From positions 212,238 through 276,237 of the forward strand of contig NZ_SZZW01000002.1 in NCBI RefSeq assembly GCF_009829915.1: a DNA stretch of 64,000 nt, read 5' to 3'. How positions within the stretch are numbered: the first letter of the stretch is position 1; every line of letters starts with the position of its first letter. The position numbers and the translations under genes are program-made. The stretch is from Pantoea sp. Nvir (GTDB taxonomy: Bacteria > Pseudomonadota > Gammaproteobacteria > Enterobacterales > Enterobacteriaceae). Shown in pieces: positions 19,724 through 29,685 of this stretch. The notes under the pieces were generated by a model. The model did no database searches, had not been told where the DNA came from, and was given only the letters and a program-made list of their open reading frames with translations.

Positions 19724-20536
19724 TTAGTCGAGCTCATCATCACGATCTTTATTTTCTGGGAGAGCTGTACGAGCTTCAGTTGTACAAGCTATACGGTTAT
19801 ATTTCGGCGATAATTGTATATAGAGCACCCCCATCACCACACCGATCACGCCTAACGCAACCAGGTTAAAGTTAGTGAATGCTGTGATGACGAATCCAAG
19901 ATAGAAAAAAGGCATTAAGTAACTCGCGCGCATCATGTTAATGACCATTGCATAACCAACTACGACAATTATACCACCAGCAATATTCAGGCCACTAGTA
20001 ACCACTTTAGGAATAGTGCTAAGCAGTAAGTGAACTTTGCTGGTACCGACGGAAAGCGCCACAATAAGTGCTGGAATGGTGATACGCATTGCCTGTAATA
20101 CTAGTGCAGAGATATGGATCCAAGAAATCGCCGTCAGATTTCCTTTTTCCGCCGCCTTATCAGCAGCATGCTGAAAAGCCACAGTAATAGTACGCACGAT
20201 AATAGTTAGTACTTGGCCTGCAGCAGCCAGTGGAATCGCCAAAGCGATACCAGCGCCGATGCTCTGCTTCCCAGCAATGACTAAAATAGTAGAAATAATT
20301 GAAGCGAGCGCCGCATCAGGAGCCACGGCAGCGCCTATGTTCATCCAGCCCAACGCGATCATTTCTAGTGTGCCGCCAATGATAATACCGGTTTCCATAT
20401 CCCCTAGTACTGTACCAATAAGAGTGCACGCTACCAATGGACGGTGAAACTGAAATTCATCTAAAATCGAACCCATACCTGAAAGACAAGCTAAAAAGAA
20501 TATTAGAATGAGTTGTAACGAGGTTATTTCTAACAT
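19724..20536 (-). CDS. manY: Mannose PTS membrane component IIC (ManY)
   Basis: 270 residues (E. coli 266). ManY is the IIC subunit that forms the sugar channel together with ManZ. It is hydrophobic throughout with multiple membrane segments and has the family motif GGTLEMIALGWMNIGAAVAP (about 54-73). ATG at 20536 has a strong GGAAAGGA upstream. It is the middle gene of the operon, about 70 bp after manX. Intact. Confidence 0.96.
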   Translation of the reverse strand: MLEITSLQLILIFFLACLSGMGSILDEFQFHRPLVACTLIGTVLGDMETGIIIGGTLEMIALGWMNIGAAVAPDAALASIISTILVIAGKQSIGAGIALAIPLAAAGQVLTIIVRTITVAFQHAADKAAEKGNLTAISWIHISALVLQAMRITIPALIVALSVGTSKVHLLLSTIPKVVTSGLNIAGGIIVVVGYAMVINMMRASYLMPFFYLGFVITAFTNFNLVALGVIGVVMGVLYIQLSPKYNRIACTTEARTALPENKDRDDELD

Positions 20537-20605
20537 ATCCTTTCCTTTCTCCCTACTATCTAATAAGCGAGCGTTAAATAGTTCACAGACGTAGCTAGTG
20601 ATGTT

Positions 20606-21553
20606 TCACGAGTTGACCTTTGCAATCAATTTTATGATGTCTAATTTTGGGTCATTAGAAACTTTCCGTACTTCTAGTTCTATATTAAGTTCGTTAAGCT
20701 TATGGAACGCGGCAATATCTTTTGCATCGACCGATATAGCATTATTTACTTGTATTTTGCCTTGGCAAAATGCCATACCTCCGATATTGACCGACTTTAT
20801 TTCTACGCCCTGTTCAACGATACGCAGTACGTCAGTCGGATTTGTAAATAGCAGCATCACTCGGTCCTGGGAATACTTAGGGTTATTCCAGACTCGTACC
20901 ATCTTGTCGATGTCTACCACATGCGCACTGACCCCGGGGGGGGCGACCTGACTTAACAGAGTTTTGCGCACCTGATCTTTGGCTACTTCATCGCTCACCA
21001 CGATAATGCGTGAAACATTGGTCTCTCTGGTCCAACGCGTTGCTACTTGGCCATGAATCAGTCGGTCGTCGATACGGACCAGTACGATTTTCATATGCTC
21101 GTCCGGTGTTAATTGTGTTGAAAGCAACGGCTGGACTGGAGCCGTCGTGTCAGTAAACTGTTTTTTTTGTGTTTTAATACCTTCACGTCCAGTTTCAACA
21201 GCGATGGAGACTAACTTATCAAAGGTAGGATCATCATCGCGTGCCATTAGCGTTTCCAGTAGCATAGGGATATTCACTCCAGATATAACATCATGATTTT
21301 CTTTGCCTACAACAATATGACTGGCTGCGTTAAAGGGGCTTCCTCCCCAAGTATCGACTAAAAAGAGTATGCCTTTTAATATATCCAACTTCTTTATCTG
21401 TGTTTGATATTTTTTAATAAGTGTTTCAGTATTTTCCCCTGGTACAAAGTCAACCCATTCAATATTTTTTTGCTTGCCTAACAACATTTCTGCTGTTTTA
21501 AACAATTGCTCGGCTGCCAATCCGTGCATAGCAATTACTATAGCAATAGTCAC
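20606..21553 (-). CDS. manX: Mannose PTS component IIAB (ManX)
   Basis: 315 residues (E. coli 323). ManX is the cytoplasmic phosphoryl carrier. The IIA domain has its phosphorylated His10 (AIVIAMHG) and the IIB domain His167 (DDRLIHGQVATRW). The Ala/Pro-rich linker between them (about 130-150) is shortened and altered. Odd: the codons for APPG contain an uninterrupted run of eight G/C (20936-20943), a slippage hotspot. The first gene of manXYZ, it is preceded by 700 bp of spacer. An intact transporter suggests host-derived hexose is taken up and phosphorylated through EI/HPr. Confidence 0.96.
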   Translation of the reverse strand: MTIAIVIAMHGLAAEQLFKTAEMLLGKQKNIEWVDFVPGENTETLIKKYQTQIKKLDILKGILFLVDTWGGSPFNAASHIVVGKENHDVISGVNIPMLLETLMARDDDPTFDKLVSIAVETGREGIKTQKKQFTDTTAPVQPLLSTQLTPDEHMKIVLVRIDDRLIHGQVATRWTRETNVSRIIVVSDEVAKDQVRKTLLSQVAPPGVSAHVVDIDKMVRVWNNPKYSQDRVMLLFTNPTDVLRIVEQGVEIKSVNIGGMAFCQGKIQVNNAISVDAKDIAAFHKLNELNIELEVRKVSNDPKLDIIKLIAKVNS

Positions 21554-22269
21554 TTGCTACCCTCCGTTCTAAAGAGATTCGTCTGAAACATACGAATTCT
21601 TCTTCTGATTTTTTGCCTAGGTTATTTTCTGACAAGCTCGGTTAAATAACGAAAATAATTACATCAAGCTTTTGATTTGATAAATTCATCATAAGATGGA
21701 GTTATTTTAGTGCGAGAAAAAATAATTTATGTGACAATCATCAGTAATCGAAAGGTTAAGGATAGTAGAATGTCATTTTTAATGAGATGTTAAAATCTAC
21801 TTATTTGTGATTTTTTGGTGAAACATATTAACTATTATATTATAGTTACCGACAGTTCTAGGATAAAACTATTTAATTTTTTGTCAGTGTGTTGTTGTAT
21901 AGTACTCTATGATGGATTTTTTCTTTGATTTCTCTCCCCTTTAACTACAACTAAATCAGTTTATTAACTCTTATTGTTATGATGCACTCGTGCTTGGTAT
22001 CTCTAACTCGTCTACTTATTTACCACATATAATATTACGTATAACAACATTTTAATCACCAAGGGGTGCCTTATCAACCTTCTAAAGTGCTGGGGGGGGG
22101 ACAATCTACTTTGCAGACATATATGCTCTGATGCTTATACAAATAGCGCATTAGCAATAAAGTAAGGCTTGCTTCAAGATAACAGATAGCAGCCATATTG
22201 ACCTGGTGGTTGTCCGCCTGCTTGTAGAATCAAAACAAGCAATAGAGACTTTGTTTATGTTGAGTATTC
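21554..22269. other. Spacer manX-pabB
   Basis: 716 bp of AT-rich DNA where yoaE, pdeD, sdaA and nudL stand in relatives. No gene is recognisable. The manX promoter must lie at its left side. It contains an isolated run of nine Gs (22092-22100), striking in this base composition. Confidence 0.6.
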
Positions 22270-23628
22270 TTATTTGATATACCTAGATAGTATAGGTAGA
22301 ATCCGACTAACTTTGTGCAGCGTTTCTTGATATTCGGCCGTTAGCTCACTGTCCGCAACCAAACCGCCTCCTGCTGCACAAAAGAGCTTCTGTTGTTCAG
22401 CTATCAAAGTTCGGATGGCGATACTAGTATCCATACGACCGCATAGACTGAGATAACCAATACTGCCACACCATGCATTACGGCAATGCGGCTCTAGTTC
22501 TTCTATAATTTCCATTGCGCGAATCTTTGGTGCACCAGTAATGGAACCTCCAGGAAAACAGGCACGCAATAGATCACTAGCATGTAACGATTTTAGCAAG
22601 CGAGCACGTATCGTACTAACCAAATGATATACTGCCGGAAATGATTCCACTACAAATAACTCTGGCACACTTACCGAGCTTGGCACAGCGACTCTTCCTA
22701 TATCATTGCGCATTAAGTCCACAATCATCAAATTCTCTGCGCGATCTTTCTCCGAAATCTCTAGCGATAGCGCCGCAATCCGATCAGCCTTTGCATCGTC
22801 AGAGCGTGGGCGGGTTCCTTTAATCGGTCGGGTTTCAATTTTATCTCCTTTGAGAGACACAAAGCGTTCCGGTGAGAAGCTCAGAATAGCGCTTTTTGGT
22901 AAACGCAAAAAAGCACTAAATGGCGCGCGATTCGTCACATTAAGACGACAAAACGCCTGCCACTCATCGCCTTGATAGGGCGCTTGAAACCGCTGGGATA
23001 GATTAACTTGATAACAATCGCCTGCCTGGATATAGCCTTGTACCTTCTGAAAGCGCTGTGCATAGTCACCGTAGCTTAAGTTTGATTGCCAGTCTCCGGT
23101 CAGAGAGAAGGGTATAACATCGCGCTGATTCCACTGAGAAAGCCATCGGAACCGCGCCTCTGTATCACCTAGCGATACTAACGTTAGACGGTGTAAGTGG
23201 TGGTCAGCAATCAGTGCCCAGTCATAGATGCCGATCGCCATGTCTGGTGTTTGTAAGTCATCTACAGCGAGCTGTGGTAGCGTTTCAAAGCGGCGACCCA
23301 AATCGTAGCCGAAAAGACCAAGTGCACCACCCTGAAAAGGTAGAGATTCCCGGCTAGATGGGTGTATGTCGAGTGCATCGCACTGCTGCTGTACGAGAAG
23401 CAATGGATCCTCTGATGAATGAATCACTAGGCCTTTCGCCTGAAGGGTCGTAATTGCGCCTTCAGTTAATAGAGTGGTGCATGGATCGGCGGTAAGAATA
23501 TCGAATGTGTTATCAGCGTGATCGGCATTACCGGAGGTGAGCAGCATTGCCCAAGGCAAATGCGAAATTGGGCCAAAGTAATTAATAAGTGCATTCTGCG
23601 TATAGTGTAGACTGAGTGTTGAGATCAT
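22270..23628 (-). CDS. pabB: Aminodeoxychorismate synthase component I (PabB)
   Basis: About 452 residues from the ATG at 23628, which matches the family's N terminus; the frame stays open eight codons further upstream. PabB converts chorismate with ammonia to 4-amino-4-deoxychorismate for folate synthesis. Conserved chorismate-binding blocks are LPFQGGALGLFGYDLGRRFE (about 83-102), TRPIKGTRPR, DRAENLMIVDLMRNDIGRV and FPGGSITGAPKIRAMEII. It needs a glutaminase partner (PabA); the TrpG encoded at 58 kb might serve both pathways, which is inference. It stands alone between decayed spacers. Confidence 0.95.
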   Translation of the reverse strand: MISTLSLHYTQNALINYFGPISHLPWAMLLTSGNADHADNTFDILTADPCTTLLTEGAITTLQAKGLVIHSSEDPLLLVQQQCDALDIHPSSRESLPFQGGALGLFGYDLGRRFETLPQLAVDDLQTPDMAIGIYDWALIADHHLHRLTLVSLGDTEARFRWLSQWNQRDVIPFSLTGDWQSNLSYGDYAQRFQKVQGYIQAGDCYQVNLSQRFQAPYQGDEWQAFCRLNVTNRAPFSAFLRLPKSAILSFSPERFVSLKGDKIETRPIKGTRPRSDDAKADRIAALSLEISEKDRAENLMIVDLMRNDIGRVAVPSSVSVPELFVVESFPAVYHLVSTIRARLLKSLHASDLLRACFPGGSITGAPKIRAMEIIEELEPHCRNAWCGSIGYLSLCGRMDTSIAIRTLIAEQQKLFCAAGGGLVADSELTAEYQETLHKVSRILPILSRYIK

Positions 23629-24480
23629 TAATCCAGCAAAACTAGCTAGCAAACAGGGCGCTAGCCTGACATATTTTTCCTCAATTTACACCTGTTTATT
23701 ATGCAATAAGGTAAGGAGTAATACCTACTTTGCAAGTAGCGATGAATTATATCTACAGGTCTACTTGCATTTTCTGATACAGATCAGCATACCAAAGTGG
23801 ACAAGCTATATACATATTATTAAAGTGATAAACTAAACTGTATTAGGGGGAAGTTGATATGAGGCGCTTTGAAGTGAACGAAAGATGCTAAAACTTATTT
23901 TTCCAAATCTCCTGATTATGAGATCACTTGAATCAAAGTACTATGGCTTGTAGTCTAGTAAATAAAAATCAGTTGATAGCAAAAAAAGCCGCTATCGTTA
24001 ACCCAGTATAGAAAATAATGATACTATTATCGAGTTCTCAAAAATTGAGTACTTTAAGACAAAGCAATATTTTTAAGTTGTTTACTTCAACATAAGACGG
24101 TTTTATTGAAAGTGGGCAGTGAGCTTAATATTTAAATACTAGGAGTGATCGCATCGCGTACTCAATTGTTATAATTTACACAAACTTAATAGATATATAC
24201 AGCATATGTCATCCAGTCGCGGCACGTTTAAAATAACCGGGTTAATGCTAAATATAGGGAAAAGCCAGACTGTATCGGTTGCTTAACTTATGTGTAGATA
24301 TAGGTATAATGCAATCAGCAGTTTTTGTAAAGAAGTTGTTCAACTGATCACCCTTTAATGATATTCAGCAGTTACGATTGAGATGGTTACACGAGAGCAA
24401 ATTTTCTAGAATTGATCGATATTACATATCGATATTTAATAGAGAGGGTAACACAGCTTTCTGGTAATATGTAGTACTTA
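23629..24480. other. Eroded spacer pabB-tsaB
   Basis: About 850 bp. Relatives have yoaB, yoaC and yoaA here. Only the last codons of yoaA are recognisable, just beyond this stretch. The rest is AT-rich without coding signals and presumably holds the pabB promoter at its left end. Confidence 0.55.
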
Positions 24481-24492
24481 GTGTTTTTACTT

Positions 24493-24570
24493 TATGGCAC
24501 ATTTTTCCTAAACAGACTATCGGATAATATGATAGTCCGCACTTACTCAATAAGTAAAAGAGTGATTTTC
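24493..24570 (+). pseudogene. yoaA: yoaA (DinG-type helicase) C-terminal remnant
   Basis: The frame upstream of tsaB reads YGTFFLNRL....[13 protein letters not shown], which aligns with the last 25 or so residues of YoaA (YGATFLASLP...RT..IARAVRFL). YoaA is the helicase gene directly upstream of tsaB in relatives and in the same direction. The remainder of the gene is gone. Because the remnant is in frame with tsaB, gene finders will add it to tsaB as a false N-terminal extension. Confidence 0.7.
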
Positions 24571-24609
24571 CCTTTAGTCCTCTTAAAATATTATGTTTTG
24601 AAGGTCGTT

Positions 24610-25335
24610 ATGTGTTTCAGAATCTTAGCGTTAGACACTGCGACGGAAGCCTGTTCAGCAGCGTTGAACAACAAACAACAGGTCAGTGCTTGTTTTGAAA
24701 TTACTCCCCGTGAGCATGCTCAGCGCATTCTTCCGCTGATAGACGGGCTGTTACATGCGCAGAATCTAGATTTGGCAGAGCTAGATGTACTAGCATTCGG
24801 TCGTGGTCCTGGTAGCTTTACTGGAGTACGTATCGGCATAGGAATCGCACAGGGCCTTGCGCTAGGCGCAAGGTTGCCAATGATTGGTATCTCAACACTA
24901 GTGACTTTGGCGCAAGGTGCTTACCGTTTACAGGGTGCTACACGTGTACTATCAGCTGTCAACGCACGAATGGGCGAAGTTTACTGGGCTGAATATCAGC
25001 GCGATGAGCAGGGTTTTTGGCAGGGAGAAATGAGCGAAAGCATCTTTTCAATCAAAACCGCACTATGCCGTATGCAGTCTCTAGAAGGAGAATGGTTTAT
25101 CGCTGGAAGCGGCTGGCAGGTGTGGCCTTCACAGCTGCATAAGGAGCACTCTTTGATATTAAAGGCCAGCGGCGTAGAACTACCGACAGCTGAAGATATG
25201 CTACCTCTAGCACAACAAATGTGGCAGCATGGAAAAACTGTGTCACCGGAGGAGGCTTCTCCTTCCTATTTACGTAACAAAGTAGCCTGTAAAAAAAATC
25301 TCAGACGCGAATCTCTGCTTAACTTGGTTCAGTAA
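24610..25335 (+). CDS. tsaB: tRNA t6A synthesis protein TsaB (YeaZ)
   Basis: 241 residues from the ATG at 24610 (AAGG five bases upstream). TsaB scaffolds TsaD and TsaE in making N6-threonylcarbamoyladenosine at position 37 of ANN-decoding tRNAs, an essential modification. The ASKHA-fold landmarks are seen: [15 protein letters not shown] at the N terminus, [25 protein letters not shown] (the first 20 or so of about 62-86), and [12 protein letters not shown]. The frame is open upstream to 24481, but that part is the yoaA remnant. yeaY follows after 37 bp. Confidence 0.95.
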   Translation: MCFRILALDTATEACSAALNNKQQVSACFEITPREHAQRILPLIDGLLHAQNLDLAELDVLAFGRGPGSFTGVRIGIGIAQGLALGARLPMIGISTLVTLAQGAYRLQGATRVLSAVNARMGEVYWAEYQRDEQGFWQGEMSESIFSIKTALCRMQSLEGEWFIAGSGWQVWPSQLHKEHSLILKASGVELPTAEDMLPLAQQMWQHGKTVSPEEASPSYLRNKVACKKNLRRESLLNLVQ

Positions 25336-25372
25336 GCTTTTATCTAAAAAAATATATTTCGGGAAAATATTT

Positions 25373-25978
25373 ATGTTCTTATTTCACAAGGAAATTTTAA
25401 GGGTATCGTTAATTTGTATGCTGTTGCTAAGCGGTTGTTCAACGGTACCGGACTCAATTAAAGGAAGCTCAGTGCCTCTACAGCAAGATCTAGTTCGCGT
25501 GATGAATAATCCGGCGCTCTATGTCGGTCAACAGTCTCGTTTTGGTGGTAAAGTAATGAAGGTGATGAACCTCAAAGACAAAACCCGTATAGAAATTGCT
25601 ACTCAGCCATTAGATAACGGTGCGCGTCCACGCATTAAGAACAACTCGGTCGGACGTATCTATGCTGATATTAATAAATTTGTGGACCCAGTAGATCTGG
25701 ATGGCCATTACGTTACCGTCCTAGGTACTATCAAAGGCACGGAGAAAAATACTATCGGCCAGTCCCTCTATAACTTTTTGGTCGTTGACATAAAATCCTA
25801 TAAGCGTTGGCACACTACTCAAAGAGTGATTATGCCAGTGCAGTCGATGAATCCTTGGATGTTTTATAATCACCCGTATAATGAGAGTGGGAGCCGTTCA
25901 AATTATTGGATATTCGATCCTTACTGGACGATGAGCAAGGAATGTGATCAGGTGGTGGACACTATACTTACAAAATAA
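25373..25978 (+). CDS. yeaY: Slp-family outer membrane lipoprotein YeaY
   Basis: 201 residues. A lipoprotein signal with lipobox LLSGC puts the acylated cysteine at residue 22. The mature part has the Slp-family blocks [23 protein letters not shown] (near 38-60, first 20 conserved), [14 protein letters not shown] and [13 protein letters not shown]. Slp proteins are outer-membrane lipoproteins linked to starvation or envelope stress in E. coli, without a defined biochemical activity. The Gly/Tyr-rich tail of E. coli YeaY is replaced by a different C terminus. It is downstream of tsaB, with the fadD remnant after it. Confidence 0.9.
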   Translation: MFLFHKEILRVSLICMLLLSGCSTVPDSIKGSSVPLQQDLVRVMNNPALYVGQQSRFGGKVMKVMNLKDKTRIEIATQPLDNGARPRIKNNSVGRIYADINKFVDPVDLDGHYVTVLGTIKGTEKNTIGQSLYNFLVVDIKSYKRWHTTQRVIMPVQSMNPWMFYNHPYNESGSRSNYWIFDPYWTMSKECDQVVDTILTK

Positions 25979-26441
25979 TTTATATAGTAATATAGGTACT
26001 GTGCTACTCGTTCGAGTACATTCTTCTTGCACTGATGATAGTGAACTACCAGCTGTAGAAATAGCAGGCAGTTCGCGATCTATTGAACACAAATTTTTGC
26101 GATATCCTTAGTTTCGCGAGCTCGGTTCTAATTTTTTATTTAGATTCTATTAGTTACATCTCTGTAGTAATTAACCTATCTTAAATAACAAAAATTTTGA
26201 GAAATTCAATTTCTCAATGCTGTACCTTTCGGCAACGCGATAGTATGTAATAGTGCTGAAAACAGGAATATTTTTTTGAAAAATTTACAAGAAAAACCTG
26301 CTAAAGATATATAAATTAATAGTATATCGGTAAAATCTCGTCATATCATTCAAGTATACAGGCAGCGGCTAAACGCAGTAATGAGGTACTTAAGATAACA
26401 ATCTTATTAAGATTAATATTGTTACCATTGATAATTAATGT
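25979..26441. other. Spacer yeaY-fadD remnant
   Basis: 463 bp of eroded DNA that must correspond to the lost N-terminal and central parts of fadD. I could not align it residue by residue. No other feature is visible. Confidence 0.5.
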
Positions 26442-26724
26442 TTTGTACAACTTATCGAGTGTAAAAGGATATTATATCCGTTTTGGTTTTAACGTGTATC
26501 CCCACAATACAGAAAAAATTTAAATGCGATACCCTAGTGTAAAAATGGTAACCGAGCTAAGATCGCTCTCACTCATCGCTGTTAAATAACATTTTCCTGA
26601 AATTATTTAGTGTCTTAATATGCCACATAAAAGTAACTGCGGGAAAATTTTACGATACGAACTACATGATGCGGTTAGGTGTGGAGCGCTGTGTACAATC
26701 TCTAGCGGTGAAAAAAAGACGTGA
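26442..26724 (+). pseudogene. fadD: fadD (long-chain acyl-CoA synthetase) C-terminal remnant
   Basis: In shifted frames the sequence reads FVQLIECKR (26442-), then GFNVYPHNTEKI (26485-26520) matching the conserved GFNVYPNEIEDVV of FadD, then MRYPSVK, and finally MPHKSNCGKILRYELHDAVR (26620-26679), matching PKSNVGKILRRELRDEAR. Stops and frameshifts interrupt it. Gene order yeaY-fadD-rnd agrees with relatives. Loss of FadD means exogenous long-chain fatty acids are not activated by this route. Its surviving stop codon overlaps the GTG start of rnd. Confidence 0.92.
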
Positions 26725-27842
26725 ACTATTCCCTGATCGAACAAAATGATCAACTGGTAACTGTATGCCACCAAGCTAGCCAGCATACAGCTGTAGCACT
26801 AGATACAGAATTTGTCCGTATTCGTACTTACTATCCTCAGCTTGGCTTAATTCAGCTATTTGATGGCGAACAGCTAGCATTGATAGATCCGCTCAACATC
26901 AGTGATTGGACTCCGTTTATTTCTTTACTAAAAGATAAACAAGTAAAAAAACTTTTGCACGCAGGCGGTGAAGATCTTGAAGTTTTCTTGCATCGTTTTG
27001 GAGTACTGCCTCAGCCAATGATAGATACGCAGATTTTAGCAGCGTTTAGCGGTCAGACGGTATCATGGGGATTTGCTGCTATGGTTGCGCATTTTACTCA
27101 GAAAATTCTGGATAAGAGTGAAGCGCGCACTAACTGGCTGTCTCGACCACTGACACAACGTCAATGTGACTATGCGGCGGCTGACGTACATTACCTATTG
27201 CCAATCGCGCGGCAGCTGATAGTAATGACAGAAGAAGTAGGTAATATGGATGCAGCGCTCAGTGAGTGTGAGATACTATGCCAGCGTCGTCTCGACGTGC
27301 TGCAATCGCAGGAAGCTTGGCGTTATGTAACCAATGCCTGGCAGTTACGTCCTCGTCAATTGGCAGCACTGCAGTTACTGGCTGAATGGCGCCTTAATTT
27401 AGCACGTGAAAAAGATATAGCGCTTAATTTTGCCGTACGTGAAGAGAATTTATGGAAGGTGGCTCGTTTTTTGCCACAATCAATCAGCGAACTAAACCAC
27501 TTGGGACTATCAAGCCACGAAATATGTTTCCACGGTAAAACTCTGCTCTCGCTAGTAGATAAGGCTAGATCGCTATCAGAATCGGTATTACCGCCATTGC
27601 TTGAAAACTTAGTAGATCATCCACATTATAAAAAAGTCTTTAAAGCTATTAAAGATCTATTGCGGCAGGTGAGTCAGGAAACCGGTTATAGTCATGAACT
27701 ACTAGCGTCGCGTCGCCAAATAAATCAGGTACTAAGCCACCACTGGGGACTAAAACCGCAAACGCGTATACCGGAATTGTTGGCAGGATGGCGCGGCGAC
27801 CTTTTCAAAGCACGGATTGAAGCTATATTAACAAAATTCTGA
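26721..27842 (+). CDS. rnd: Ribonuclease D
   Basis: 373 residues (E. coli 375). RNase D is a 3'-5' exonuclease in tRNA 3'-end maturation. The DEDD exonuclease motifs are visible: ALDTEFVR (D28, E30), HAGGEDLEVF and YAAADVHYLLPIA; two HRDC domains fill the C-terminal half (about 210-373). The start is GTG at 26721, giving a product beginning MNYSLI as in relatives; upstream bases GAAAAAAAGA are a weak ribosome site. The fadD remnant's stop overlaps the start. It is convergent with minE, 27 bp between the stops. Confidence 0.95.
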   Translation: MNYSLIEQNDQLVTVCHQASQHTAVALDTEFVRIRTYYPQLGLIQLFDGEQLALIDPLNISDWTPFISLLKDKQVKKLLHAGGEDLEVFLHRFGVLPQPMIDTQILAAFSGQTVSWGFAAMVAHFTQKILDKSEARTNWLSRPLTQRQCDYAAADVHYLLPIARQLIVMTEEVGNMDAALSECEILCQRRLDVLQSQEAWRYVTNAWQLRPRQLAALQLLAEWRLNLAREKDIALNFAVREENLWKVARFLPQSISELNHLGLSSHEICFHGKTLLSLVDKARSLSESVLPPLLENLVDHPHYKKVFKAIKDLLRQVSQETGYSHELLASRRQINQVLSHHWGLKPQTRIPELLAGWRGDLFKARIEAILTKF

Positions 27843-27869
27843 GCCGAATCTTTCCGTGATACAGGAAAA

Positions 27870-28139
27870 TCATTTATTTGTGTCTTCCGTGTCAGGCAAA
27901 GTCACGTTTAGTTCTAGAATAGAAATATCATCGCCCTTCTGTTCAAGCTGAACCGTTACCATATCTGGATCAATCTTCACATATTTGCAAATCACTTCCA
28001 AAATATCTCGCTTAAGCTGCGGAAGATAGTGGGGTTCACTATCGCCCTTTCTACGCTCTGCTACGATAATTTGAAGCCTTTCTTTAGCAATATTAGCAGT
28101 GTTCTTCTTCTGGGATAAAAAAAAATCAAGTAATGCCAT
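27870..28139 (-). CDS. minE: Cell division topological specificity factor MinE
   Basis: 89 residues, full length. MinE stimulates MinD ATPase and drives pole-to-pole oscillation. The N-terminal membrane and MinD-interacting part is [20 protein letters not shown]; the C-terminal topological-specificity domain contains [17 protein letters not shown]. It lies 3 bp after minD in minCDE. Convergent rnd is adjacent, the rnd-minEDC order seen in Yersinia and Serratia rather than in E. coli. Confidence 0.97.
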   Translation of the reverse strand: MALLDFFLSQKKNTANIAKERLQIIVAERRKGDSEPHYLPQLKRDILEVICKYVKIDPDMVTVQLEQKGDDISILELNVTLPDTEDTNK

Positions 28140-28142
28140 TGT

Positions 28143-28955
28143 TTATCCCCCGAATAGACGTTTTAGAAAACCCTTCTTTTCTTCTTCAATAAAGCGGAAG
28201 GGACGGTCTTCGCCGAGTAACCGATCTACGGTATCAGCGTAGGCTTTACCAGCATCAGAATTGCTATCTAGGATGATGGGCTCACCTTGGTTAGAGGCAC
28301 GCAAGACTGACTGGTCTTCCGGGATAACACCTACCAGCGGAATACGCAGAATCTCAAGTACGTCTTCCATACTTAGCATATCGCCACGATTCACGCTGCC
28401 GGGGTTATAACGGGTTAACAGCAGATGCTCTTTAACCGGCTCATCGCTGTTTTCGGCGCGTTGAGACTTAGAAGCAATAATACCAAGAATACGGTCAGAA
28501 TCGCGAACTGAAGATACCTCAGGATTAGTAGTAATAATAGCTTCATCAGCGAAGTAGAGAGCCATTAGAGCACCAGTTTCGATACCTGCAGGGGAGTCGC
28601 ACACAATGAATTCAAAATCCATAGAGGCTAGATCTTTGAGCACTTTCTCTACACTTTTACGAATTAGCGCATCTTTATCGCGAGTCTGAGAGGCAGGTAA
28701 GATGTGCAGCATTTCGGTACGCTTATCTTTTATTAATGCTTGGTTCAGCGTGGCATCACCCTGAATTACATTGATAAAGTCATAAACTACGCGGCGTTCA
28801 CAACCCATGATAAGATCAAGATTACGTAGGCCGATATCAAAATCAATCACGACTGTTTTTTTGCCTTTTTGTGATAAACCGGTCGCTATGGCCGCGCTTG
28901 ACGTAGTTTTGCCTACGCCCCCTTTGCCAGATGTAACTACAATAATGCGTGCCAT
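28143..28955 (-). CDS. minD: Septum site-determining ATPase MinD
   Basis: 270 residues, full length. MinD is the membrane-binding ATPase that recruits MinC and MinE. The deviant Walker A motif SGKGGVGKTT lies at 9-18; CDSPAGIETGA is near 119-129; and the C-terminal amphipathic membrane-targeting helix ends KKGFLKRLFGG. It is 31 bp downstream of minC. Intact and highly conserved. Confidence 0.98.
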   Translation of the reverse strand: MARIIVVTSGKGGVGKTTSSAAIATGLSQKGKKTVVIDFDIGLRNLDLIMGCERRVVYDFINVIQGDATLNQALIKDKRTEMLHILPASQTRDKDALIRKSVEKVLKDLASMDFEFIVCDSPAGIETGALMALYFADEAIITTNPEVSSVRDSDRILGIIASKSQRAENSDEPVKEHLLLTRYNPGSVNRGDMLSMEDVLEILRIPLVGVIPEDQSVLRASNQGEPIILDSNSDAGKAYADTVDRLLGEDRPFRFIEEEKKGFLKRLFGG

Positions 28956-28986
28956 AATATTAACTTCCTTAACAGAATAAAGTAGC

Positions 28987-29685
28987 CTAATTGAGTATCT
29001 GAATGTTCAGCGCGCCTTCGGAAAGGTATAGATGGATAGCTTTACCAAAAAATTCCTTCGGTATTTGATCCATCATCCAGTATTCACCGGCGATTGAGAC
29101 TAACTCTGCTATTAGATTGGTACAGAAAATCTGGCTGCTACTATCGCCGCTAGCACCTGCCAGCACTCGTCCTCTCATTACACCATAAATATGAATGTTG
29201 CCGTCGGCGACCAGTTCAGCACCAGCGCTAACGCTACTAGTAACTATTAGATCTGTATTGCGTGCATAGATCTGTTGGCCGGAGCGTACTGGCGTGCTGA
29301 TAATCCGCGTTTTGCTGGCTAGCTGCTTAACGGGATGAACATTAATAAGGTTGGACATTATACTACTTGTTTTGTTTTCTTTACCTTCAAGCAATAATGG
29401 TAAACCAGAGCGGGTAATCATGTGCTTCAGTTCTGCATCTTTACAACCACTAACACCAACGACACGTAAACCAGTCGCGATGATCGCCTGCTGCATCTTT
29501 TTCCAATTAACACTACTGCTAAGTGCTGCTACATTAAGTACCACCGGGGCATTTTTTAAAAAATCCGGTGCTTGATCAATTTTGTCCTGCAGCGCCTTAC
29601 GGATTACTTCAGGCTCAGGATGGTGTAAATGAACAACAGACAGTGTAAAATTACTGCCTTTTAGTTCGATTGGTGTTTTCGACAT
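28987..29685 (-). CDS. minC: Septum formation inhibitor MinC
   Basis: 232 residues (E. coli 231). MinC blocks FtsZ assembly away from midcell. It has an N-terminal FtsZ-inhibiting domain (about 1-105, start [14 protein letters not shown]) and a C-terminal beta-helix MinD-binding domain (about 125-232) with [15 protein letters not shown] and the [12 protein letters not shown] block. First gene of minCDE, ATG at 29685. A complete Min system implies rod-shaped cells with regulated division, unlike the most reduced symbionts. Confidence 0.97.
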   Translation of the reverse strand: MSKTPIELKGSNFTLSVVHLHHPEPEVIRKALQDKIDQAPDFLKNAPVVLNVAALSSSVNWKKMQQAIIATGLRVVGVSGCKDAELKHMITRSGLPLLLEGKENKTSSIMSNLINVHPVKQLASKTRIISTPVRSGQQIYARNTDLIVTSSVSAGAELVADGNIHIYGVMRGRVLAGASGDSSSQIFCTNLIAELVSIAGEYWMMDQIPKEFFGKAIHLYLSEGALNIQILN

